A DNA stretch of 5,703 bases, taken from the NCBI GenBank assembly GCA_013693755.1, contig CP059256.1, positions 2,555,736 to 2,561,438 of the forward strand, written 5' to 3'. A model generated the notes under the pieces. The model saw only the letters and a program-made list of their open reading frames with translations. It made no database searches and had not been told where the DNA came from. Every line of letters begins with the position of its first letter. Position 1 is the stretch's first letter. Below are positions 1 to 5,703 of this stretch, in pieces. A program made the position numbers and the translations under genes. Origin of the DNA: Burkholderiaceae bacterium. GTDB taxonomy: Bacteria; Pseudomonadota; Gammaproteobacteria; Burkholderiales; Burkholderiaceae_C.

Positions 1-675
1 GGCGAAGGCGCGCGCGTCTTCGCCCTCGCGCAGGCGCAGGTCGATGCGGCTGAGCGTGCCACCGCGGCTGAAGGCGTCCTGCGCGGCGCCGATGTCCATC
101 ACCGCCAGCGCCGGCCCCGGCGCGCGCACCGTGCCGCCGATGCGCAGCGTGCGCAGCCGCTCGCCATCGAACACGCGCAGCGCGCCGGCGGCGTCGGCCG
201 CGCCGGCCAGCCGCTGGCGCGCAGCGGGGTTGAGAAACACGGTGTCGGGCGCGAACAGGCGCTCGCTCGTCTGCGCGCCGTCGCCCGCCGGCAGTTCGGG
301 CCGCAGCTGCGGGGCCAGCGCCGCCACCACCAGTGCATCCACGCCGAGCACGCGAAGGTTCACGCGCCGCCCCTGCGCGTCATCGGCCCAGGTGGTGAGG
401 TCGAGCACCGGGCTGGCGAGCGCCACCCGCGGGTCGGCGGCCACGGTGGCAAACACGGCCTCGTCGAGCCGGCCGTCGGCGCTGCGCACGCTGAGGTCGG
501 GGGCGCCGTCAAGCGCGCGGGTGGCCGCCGCGAATTCGTCGAGGGCGCTGGTGTTGATCAGCGCCACCGCGTAGGCCAGCGCCACGCCCAGCGCCACCGC
601 CACCACGGCCGTGGCGCTGCGCCAGGGGTGGTGCCGCAGGTCTTGCCAGGAGAAGGTGCGCAGCAGAGCCAGCAT
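1..675 (-). CDS. ABC transporter permease, FtsX/MacB type (partial, C-terminus outside window)
   Basis: This is the first 225 residues of an inner-membrane permease of the FtsX-like/MacB group, continuing past base 1 with no stop. It begins MLALLRTFSWQDLRHHPWRS, a basic amphipathic N-terminus. One hydrophobic helix follows at about residues 20-41 (ATAVVAVALGVALAYAVALI). After it comes a long soluble stretch, rich in short beta-type segments, that fits the MacB-like periplasmic core domain. Full-length members end in the conserved FtsX transmembrane block, and some have two such units of over 800 residues; that part is not visible here. Such permeases pair with an ATPase of the LolD/MacB type and act on lipids, lipoproteins or other envelope substrates. 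The substrate cannot be read from this fragment. I chose ATG at 675, although no clear Shine-Dalgarno precedes it. An in-frame GTG at 708 with an upstream GGCGG would add 11 residues. The gene is divergent from hsp20. Confidence 0.8.
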   Translation of the reverse strand, partial: MLALLRTFSWQDLRHHPWRSATAVVAVALGVALAYAVALINTSALDEFAAATRALDGAPDLSVRSADGRLDEAVFATVAADPRVALASPVLDLTTWADDAQGRRVNLRVLGVDALVVAALAPQLRPELPAGDGAQTSERLFAPDTVFLNPAARQRLAGAADAAGALRVFDGERLRTLRIGGTVRAPGPALAVMDIGAAQDAFSRGGTLSRIDLRLREGEDARAFA

Positions 676-749
676 GTGCGGGCGATTGTGCGCGGGCCGC
701 GGGTGCACTGCCGCCAGCGGGGCTTTGCGTTGCATCAAACCGGCGGGGT

Positions 750-777
750 CTTGAAGCCCGGCGGTGCGCACCTATCT
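750..777 (+). promoter_or_regulatory. Candidate sigma-32 (RpoH) heat-shock promoter of hsp20
   Basis: CTTGAA at 750-755 matches the sigma-32 -35 core. ACCTATCT at 770-777 matches five of the seven fixed positions of the CCCCATNT -10 element, and the 14-base spacer is in the usual range. Transcription would start near 783-786, giving a leader of about 50 bases before the ATG at 835. The location directly upstream of a small heat-shock gene supports the call. The match is read by eye, without a scored model. Confidence 0.5.
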
Positions 778-785
778 GTCGGTCA

Positions 786-830
786 TGGCCGCCAGCGCGG
801 CGGCTGATAGACCAACCCTTGAAAGGAGCC
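786..830 (+). promoter_or_regulatory. Structured hsp20 leader, possible RNA thermometer
   Basis: The leader contains a perfect 6-bp GC hairpin, GCCGCC (788-793) with GGCGGC (799-804), loop AGCGC, extendable by two G-U pairs. Downstream, CCU (817-819) can pair with AGG (824-826) of the Shine-Dalgarno across a UGAA loop. GGCU (802-805) can pair with AGCC (827-830), which would enclose that small hairpin but compete with the first one. Partial burial of the ribosome site by weak helices is how ROSE and fourU thermometers control small heat-shock genes. Neither consensus is clearly present, so this is a suggestion only. Confidence 0.25.
823..828 (+). promoter_or_regulatory. Ribosome binding site of hsp20
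   Basis: AAGGAG lies six bases before the ATG at 835. It is a near-perfect Shine-Dalgarno sequence and fixes that ATG as the start, in preference to the later in-frame ATG at codon 5. Confidence 0.85.
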
Positions 831-834
831 CGAC

Positions 835-1263
835 ATGACCTCTCTGATGACCCGTGGCAATCTGTTCGACGACCTGTTCCGCGACCTCGCCCCCGCCTTC
901 TACGTGCGCCCGCTGCACGGCGACCCGCTGCCCTCGCCCGCGCAGATCAAGGTGGACGTGAAGGAGGACGACAAGGCCTACACCGTGCACGCTGAGATTC
1001 CTGGCGTGAACAAGGACGAGATCAATGTCGCCATCGACGGTAACCTCGTCACCCTGCGCGCCGAAGTCAAGCAGGAAGACCGCAAGACCGAAGGCGAAAA
1101 GGTGCTGCGCAGCGAGCGCTACTACGGCGCCGTGGCCCGCAGCTTCCAGCTCGCGCAGGACATCGACGCCAGCGCCGCCAAGGCGAAGTACGAAAACGGC
1201 GTGCTGACGCTGACCCTGCCCAAGAAAGGCGCCACCAGCGCCCAGCGCCTGACCATCGAGTGA
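835..1263 (+). CDS. Small heat-shock protein, Hsp20/alpha-crystallin family
   Basis: This is a 142-residue ATP-independent chaperone that would hold unfolding cytoplasmic proteins for later refolding by DnaK/ClpB. A short N-terminal arm (residues 1-35, with the hydrophobic FDDLFRDLAPAFYV) precedes the alpha-crystallin domain at about 37-130. Family marks include IPGVNKDEINVAI (55-67), the ERYYGAVARSF strand region (94-104) and the signature A-x-x-x-N-G-V-L at 117-124, followed by TLTLPKK. The C-terminal tail ends L139-T-I-E, which supplies an I/L-x-I/V oligomerisation motif at the very end. The length is typical of bacterial class A members (about 140-150). The gene is monocistronic: its own candidate heat-shock promoter and Shine-Dalgarno lie upstream and a strong terminator lies downstream. 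It is convergent with emrB and has no evident functional link to it. Confidence 0.95.
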   Translation: MTSLMTRGNLFDDLFRDLAPAFYVRPLHGDPLPSPAQIKVDVKEDDKAYTVHAEIPGVNKDEINVAIDGNLVTLRAEVKQEDRKTEGEKVLRSERYYGAVARSFQLAQDIDASAAKAKYENGVLTLTLPKKGATSAQRLTIE

Positions 1264-1309
1264 TCGGCGCCGCCTGCGGGCTCGCAGCCTGCAGCCAAAT
1301 CGCAGCGAG

Positions 1310-1336
1310 AAAGGCCGTCGGTTCGACGGCCTTTTT
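1310..1336 (+). terminator. Intrinsic terminator of hsp20, possibly bidirectional
   Basis: An 11-bp perfect stem, AAAGGCCGTCG (1310-1320) with CGACGGCCTTT (1324-1334), has a three-base GTT loop and is followed by T-rich DNA (five T at 1332-1336). It starts 46 bases after the hsp20 stop. On the minus strand the same stem could also stop emrB transcripts arriving from 1402, but there the trailing tract is only TTTCTC, so termination in that direction is likely weaker. Confidence 0.9.
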
Positions 1337-1401
1337 CATGGGCGGGGCCACGGGGCCGCAGACCCCGGCCCCGCGCAAGGGCCGGGCATGCCGAGGCCCC
1401 G

Positions 1402-3110
1402 TCAATGCGCGCCGCCCGCATCGGCGGCGGGTGCGCCCTCGGCGGCTTTGGGGCGGCGGGTGAACCAGATCAGGCCGATGAGGCCCAGGAAGATCAGCGC
1501 CGAGCCGTAGAAGATGTCGTCGGCCGCGCGGGTGAAGGCCTGCTGGTCGATGAGCCGATTCAGGCTGGCCAGCGCCTGCTCATGGCTCAGGCCCGCGGCC
1601 TGCAGCTGCTCGACGGTCTGGCCGAACACGCCGTGGCCCTGCGCCAGCGCCTCGGTGAGGTGGGCATGGTGCAGCGTGGCGCGGTCTTCCCACAGCGTAG
1701 TGGCGATCGAGGTGCCCATCGCGCCGGCGGTGATGCGGGTGAAGTTGCTCAGGCCCGCCGCGGCGGCGATGCGCTCGGGCCCGATGCCCGCCAGGGTGAT
1801 GGTGGTCAGCGGAATGAAGAAGAAGGCCATGGCCGCGCCCTGGATCAAGGTGGGAATCAGGATATGCAGCAGATCCGTCTGCGGCGTGAACTGCGAGCGC
1901 AGCCACAGCACCAGCGCGAACACCACGAACGCGCCGGTGGCCATGCGCCGCGGGTCCCACACCGCCACCTTGCGGCCCACCAGGGGCGTGAGCACGATGG
2001 CGAACACCCCCACCGGCGCCAGCGCCATGCCGGCGTTGGTGGCGGTGTAGCCCATCCACTGCTGCAGCCACAGCGGCATCAGCACCACGTTGCCGAAGAA
2101 CAGGCCGTAGGCCACCGACAGCGTGAGCGCGCCGAAGGCGAAGTTGCGGCCCTTGAACAGCCGCAGGTCCACCACCGGGTGCTCGTCGGTTAGCTCCCAC
2201 ACCAGGAACACCGCGAAGCCCACCACCGCCACGATGGCCAGCGTCAGGATCTGCGTGGAGGCGAACCAGTCGAGCTCCTTGCCCTTGTCGAGCATGAGCT
2301 GCAGCGAGCCCACCCACAGCACCAGCAGCGCCAGGCCCACGGTGTCGATGGGGCGTTTGTGCGTGGGCGTTTCGCGGTGGCGGTAGATGGTCCAGGTCAT
2401 GGCCGCGGCGAACAGGCCCACCGGCACGTTGATGTAGAAGATCCACGGCCATGTGAGGTTGTCGGTGATCCAGCCGCCCAGCAGCGGACCGACCACCGGC
2501 GCCACCAGCGTCGTCACGCCCCACAGCGCCAGCGCCATGCCGGCCTTGGCGCGCGGGTAGCTCGAGAGCAGCAGCGTCTGCGACAGCGGAATCATCGGCC
2601 CGGCCACCAGCCCCTGCAGCACGCGGCCGAGGATGAGCAGTTCGAGCGAAGGCGCAAAGCCGCACAGCCACGAGGTCAGCACGAACAGCAGCACGCTGGT
2701 GGTGAACAGCCGCACCGCGCCAAAGCGCTGGGTGAGCCAGCCCGTCAGCGGCACGGAAATGGCGTTGGCCACACCGAAGCTGGTGATGACCCAGGTGCCC
2801 TGGCTTGGGCTCACGCCCATGTCGCCCGCGATGGCGGGAATCGACACGTTGGCGATCGACGAGTCCAGCACGTTCATGAAGGTCGCCAGCGACAGCGCCA
2901 GCGTGCCCGCCAGCAGCGTGAGGCCGTGCAGCGGCTCGGGCGCTGCCGCCGCGCCATTCGCCTGCGGCGGGCGTTGCGAAGGCGGAACGCCCGCGGCCGA
3001 ACCGGCCGGGCGGCCCGCGTCGCTTGCTGCGGGGGCGTGGGCCCGGAGGCGGCCAGGGGTGGGGCGGCTTCAGCCATGGCGGGCGGTGGTGGGGTCGAGG
3101 GGGCGGTCAT
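1402..3110 (-). CDS. emrB: EmrB-like MFS multidrug exporter, DHA2 family (one frame break near the 5' end)
   Basis: EmrB is the inner-membrane proton antiporter of an EmrAB-type tripartite pump. From 2877 down, 491 residues are uninterrupted and very close to E. coli EmrB: VLDSSIANVSIP in TM1, SQGTWVITSFGVANAIS, motif A (GWLTQRFGAVRLF), GRVLQG, and the antiporter motif C (APVVGPLLGGW) leading into WPWIFYINVPVG. The hydrophobic pattern fits 14 helices. The ATG at 2877 falls inside TM1, so it is not a credible natural start. The same frame continues upstream as EPLHGLTLLAGTLALSLATF, the missing half of TM1, but contains no start codon before a stop at 3070-3072. The ATG at 3110 is in another frame and has a good Shine-Dalgarno, GAGAGGA (3125-3119), 8 bases upstream and 19 bases after emrA. 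One missing base, most simply a C in the C5 run at 3031-3035, joins the two frames into about 569 residues with an unusual Pro/Ala-rich N-terminal tail of about 60 residues. Confidence 0.9.
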
Positions 3111-3118
3111 GGCCGATG

Positions 3119-3125
3119 TCCTCTC
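3119..3125 (-). promoter_or_regulatory. Ribosome binding site for the emrB start at 3110
   Basis: GAGAGGA on the minus strand lies 8 bases before ATG at 3110, in the short gap after the emrA stop. It decides the emrB start in favour of 3110 over the internal ATG at 2877 and shows that emrB is translated as part of the operon. Confidence 0.65.
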
Positions 3126-3129
3126 GGCC

Positions 3130-4383
3130 TCAGCGTGCCTTGGCTGCGCTGCCCAGGCTGGCGGCGAGCACGCGGGCCACTTCGGCTTCGGCCGCGGCGT
3201 CCTGCGCGGCGTAGATGGGGGTGCGCGCGGCAGCGTCTTTCGCGGCGCTGGGGTCGAGCTGCGGACCGCTCTGGTCGCGCGTGTCCACCGTCACGTTCAT
3301 CGACAGGCCCACGCGCAGGGGTGCTCGGCCAGCTCCTTGGGGTCGAGCGAAATGCGCACCGGCACGCGCTGCACGATCTTGATCCAGTTGCCGGTGGCGT
3401 TCTGCGCCGGCAGCAGGAAACGCCGCGCCCGTGCCCGCGCCGAGCCCGACCACGCGGCCGTGGTAGACGATCTTGCGGCCCCAGAGGTCGGCCTCCATCT
3501 CGGCACGCTGGCCGATGCGCAGGTCGCGCAGCTGGTTTTCCTTGAAGTTTGCATCCACCCACAGCTGGTCGAGGCCGACCACCGCCATCAGCGGCGTGCC
3601 GGCCTGCACCCGCTGGCCGAGCTGCACGCTGCGCCGCGCCACCACGCCATCCACCGGCGAGACGAGCTGTGTGCGCTGCAGCGCCAGAAAGGCCTCGCGC
3701 ACCTTGGCGGCCGCGGCCTGCACCCGTGGGTGCTGGGCGACGCTGGTGCCCTCGGTCTGGGTGCGGCTGGCGGCGAGCTGTTCGCGCGCGGCCCGCACCG
3801 CGGATTCGGCGGCGGCTGCGGCGCTGCGGGCGCTGCGCAGCTGGGCGCTGGCGTGCTCGTATTCCTCCTTGCCCACGGCGCCGCTGGCCACCAGCGGCGC
3901 GCGGCGCGGCGTCGTCCTCGGCGCGGGCGAGCTCGGCGCGGGCACGGGCGAGGTCGGCCTCGCGCAGGCGCACCTGGGCGTCGAGGGCGCCGTTGTTGGC
4001 GAACAGCGCGCGCACCTCGCGCACCGTCTCGCCGAGCTGGGCCTCGGCCTGGGCGAGCGCGACGCGCGCGTCGGCGGGGTCGAGCCGCGCCAGCGTCTGG
4101 CCGGCGCGCACGCGTTCGGTGTCATCGGCGCCGATCTCGATCACCGTGCCGCCCACCAGCGGGGTGATCTGCACCACGTTGCCGGAGACATAGGCGTTGT
4201 CGGTGTCTTCGCGGTGCCGGCCCTCGAACCAGTGCCAGCCGCCCCAGGCCAGGCCGGCGAGCACGGCGGCCGCGGCGACCAGGGTGAGGCCGCGGCGTCG
4301 GCGCGCGGCGTTGATGTCGGCAGGTGCGGTGGGTGCGGTGGTTGCGGCGGGGCTGGCGCGCCGGTGGGGGTGTCGGTGCTCAT
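3130..4383 (-). pseudogene. emrA: EmrA-like HlyD-family periplasmic adaptor, interrupted by four frame changes
   Basis: EmrA is the membrane-fusion protein linking EmrB to the outer-membrane duct. In the composite reading, a short cytoplasmic tail is followed by one helix at about residues 32-53 (GLTLVAAAAVLAGLAWGGWHWF). Next come the first lipoyl half (DTDNAYVSGNVVQITPLVGG), an Ala/Arg/Glu-rich coiled-coil hairpin containing LVASGAVGKEEYEHA, and the second lipoyl half (LVSPVDGVVARRSVQLGQRV). The barrel region carries LWVDANFKENQL and the EmrA signature LLPAQNATGNWIKIVQRVPV, then LRVGLSMNVTVDT. Corrected length is about 417 residues, against about 390 in E. coli. The frame changes near 4349-4370 (one base missing, in a G run on the plus strand), near 3900-3912 (one extra or two missing), near 3416-3422 (one extra or two missing; two missing restores the usual F-x-LLPAQ spacing) and at 3318-3321 (one base missing from GGGG). 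There are no nonsense codons in the composite frame. ATG 4383 follows a purine-rich GAGAAG (4393-4388) and lies 37 bases after the outer-membrane gene. Sequencing error is likelier than true decay. Confidence 0.85.
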
Positions 4384-4420
4384 GGTTCTTCTCGTGGGTG
4401 TTCGGGGTGTGGGCGGGGCG

Positions 4421-5703
4421 TCAGGGCCGGTGCGCGGCGAGCTGCGGGGTGGCCTCGTCCGGCCAGCCGCCGCCGAGCGCCTGGATCAGCGCCACGCGGG
4501 TGTCGAAGGCGCGGGCCTGCAGGTCGGCGCTGGTGCGGCGCTGCGCGAGCACCGCGGTCTCGGCCGCGAGCAGCTGCAGCCGGTTGCTCAGGCCCGCGCG
4601 TTCGCGCTGCTGCACCAGGGCGTAGGCGGCTTCGGCGCGTTCGAGCGCCTGCGCCTGCTCGGCGCGCTGGCGGTCGACCGAATCGATGGACACCAGCGCA
4701 TCGCGCGCCTGGCGCACGGCTTCGAGCACGGTGGCGTTGTATTGCGCGATGGCGGCGTTGCGCTCGGCTTCGCGCGCGCCGAGCTGGGCGCGCAGCGCGC
4801 CGCCGTCGAACAGCGGCAGGCGCAGGGCCGGCGTGAGCCCGAGCTGGGCGCTGCCCGCCTCAAACAGGCGCGAGATGCCGATGGCGCTCAGGCCCACGAA
4901 GGCGCTGAGGCGGATGTCGGGGTAGAAGCCCGCGCGCGCCGCCTGCACGCCCTGGGTGGCGGCCTCGGCGCGCTCGCGGGCGGCCAGCACGTCGGGCCGA
5001 CGGCCGAGCAGGTCCGCACCCAGGGTGTCGGGCAAGGTGGGCAGATGCAGCGTGTCCAGCCGCGGCCGGGCGTGGTCGAGCGCCTGCACCGGCTGCCCGG
5101 CCAGCGTGGCGAGCTGGTGGCGCAGCAGCGCGATCTGCTCGTCCAGCGCCTCGCGCTGTGCGCGCAGCTCGGGCAGGCTGCCCTGCGCCTGCGCGAGGTC
5201 GATGCCGGTGTCGAGCCCGGCGGCGCGCCGCTCGCGCACCAGCGCCAGCATGGCCTCGCGCTGGGCGATGCTGCGTTCGGCCAGCTCGCGCTGGGCGAAC
5301 AGCCGGGCGAGCTGCACCCAGCCGCGGCTGATCTGCGCGCTCAGGCTCACGGCGGCGGCCGCGGCGTCGGCCTCGGCGGCGCGCGCCTGGCCCAGGGCGG
5401 CCGCGAGTTCGGCGCGGTGCAGGCCGAAGAAGTCGGGCGACCAGGACAGGCCCGCGTTCAGGTCGCCGCTGCTCCAGGTGGCGCCGGCGATCGGCGGCGG
5501 CACCAGGCCGTTCTCGCTGTAGCGCTGGCGGGTGAGGTCGGCGCTGAGCGCAGCCTGCGCGCCGTTGGCGGCGCGGGTGGCATCGGCCAGTGCGCGGGCG
5601 CGTTCGACCCGCTCGCGCGCGGCGGCGAGGTTGGGCTGCTCGGCCAGTGCCTGCCGCAGCAGGGCGTCGAGCGCAGGGTCGCCCAGGTCCGGCCAGGGCA
5701 CGG
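4421..5703 (-). CDS. Outer-membrane efflux factor, NodT/OprM (RND-type OMF) family (partial, N-terminus outside window)
   Basis: This is the C-terminal 427 or so residues of a TolC-like outer-membrane channel, ending HRP-TGA. The frame is open to the right edge. The GTG at 5701 sits in the mature protein (PWPDLGDPALDALLRQAL corresponds to the usual DPxLDxL region), so the signal peptide and any lipobox cysteine lie beyond the window. Two OEP repeats are visible: helical Ala/Arg/Glu-rich segments at about 20-60, 95-205, 235-260 and 305-400, and beta-strand regions near 75-92 (WSSGDLNAGLSWSPDFFG) and 262-300. The family signature LLGRRPDVLAARERAEAA (231-248) is followed by ARAGFYPDIRLSAFVGLSA, and LPLFDGG is at 295-301. 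It trimerises to form the exit duct for the EmrAB pump encoded downstream. It is the first visible gene of the operon; its promoter, and any MarR/TetR-type regulator, must lie to the right. No frame breaks are seen. Confidence 0.9.
   Translation of the reverse strand, partial: VPWPDLGDPALDALLRQALAEQPNLAAARERVERARALADATRAANGAQAALSADLTRQRYSENGLVPPPIAGATWSSGDLNAGLSWSPDFFGLHRAELAAALGQARAAEADAAAAAVSLSAQISRGWVQLARLFAQRELAERSIAQREAMLALVRERRAAGLDTGIDLAQAQGSLPELRAQREALDEQIALLRHQLATLAGQPVQALDHARPRLDTLHLPTLPDTLGADLLGRRPDVLAARERAEAATQGVQAARAGFYPDIRLSAFVGLSAIGISRLFEAGSAQLGLTPALRLPLFDGGALRAQLGAREAERNAAIAQYNATVLEAVRQARDALVSIDSVDRQRAEQAQALERAEAAYALVQQRERAGLSNRLQLLAAETAVLAQRRTSADLQARAFDTRVALIQALGGGWPDEATPQLAAHRP

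Noticed and set aside
1405..2193. 262-codon plus-strand open frame antisense to emrB
   Set aside because: It has an Arg/Gln/His/Gly-rich composition with no family resemblance, and lies fully inside the well-supported emrB.
3031..3035. Programmed ribosomal frameshift in emrB
   Set aside because: A bare C5 run without a convincing slippery heptamer or downstream stimulator, together with four other breaks in the adjacent emrA, makes error or mutation a better explanation.
3297..3554. Separate 85-codon minus-strand gene
   Set aside because: Only its second half (LLPAQNATGNWIKIVQRVPV and on) is meaningful, and that is the EmrA signature displaced by flanking frame changes.
2359..4167. 602-codon open frame on the plus strand, antisense to emrB and emrA
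   Set aside because: Its product is a low-complexity His/Arg/Gly/Ala mixture without recognisable domains. It lies opposite genuine EmrA/EmrB coding sequence; long antisense frames are expected at this GC content.
3107..4264. 385-codon minus-strand frame beginning with GTG 4264, as a stand-alone EmrA
   Set aside because: It starts inside the EmrA transmembrane helix and matches EmrA only down to about 3910; the remainder is an out-of-frame Arg/Gly/Ala shadow. It is one segment of the interrupted emrA.
1..5703. An undescribed defence, mobile or other novel system
   Set aside because: No repeats, terminal inverted repeats, recombinase, CRISPR units or unknown conserved gene cluster were found; all supported genes belong to well-known families.

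Overview
The window is GC-rich throughout. Its proteins look like those of a betaproteobacterium, probably in the Burkholderiales and perhaps Comamonadaceae-like; this placement rests on protein resemblance and composition, not on a database search. It holds five protein genes, two of them cut by the window edges, and no RNA genes, mobile elements or CRISPR arrays that I can see.

Left part: the minus strand of 1-675 encodes the N-terminal 225 residues of an FtsX/MacB-type ABC transporter permease that runs off the left edge. It is divergent from a small heat-shock protein gene (Hsp20/alpha-crystallin, 835-1263, plus strand). The gap between them (676-834) carries a good candidate heat-shock (sigma-32) promoter and a short leader that can fold around the Shine-Dalgarno sequence. 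A strong intrinsic terminator at 1310-1336 closes the hsp20 transcript.

Right part: from 5703 down to 1402 the minus strand carries a tripartite drug-efflux operon in the order outer-membrane factor (NodT/OprM family, N-terminus outside the window), then emrA (HlyD-type periplasmic adaptor), then emrB (14-TM DHA2-type MFS proton antiporter). EmrB would drive export across the inner membrane, EmrA would bridge the periplasm, and the outer-membrane factor would form the exit duct. E. coli emrAB lacks the outer-membrane gene and relies on unlinked tolC; the layout here resembles vceCAB and emrCAB.

The most notable thing is damage in the reading frames. emrA is broken by four frame changes and emrB by one near its 5' end, all between about 3031 and 4370. 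The flanking 1402-2990 and 4421-5703 stretches are clean. The protein sequence on both sides of each break is well conserved, with no nonsense codons in the composite frame, and at least three of the breaks fit loss of one base from a G/C run. Consensus or assembly error is therefore the first explanation, with very recent inactivation as the alternative. I do not see an undescribed system here.
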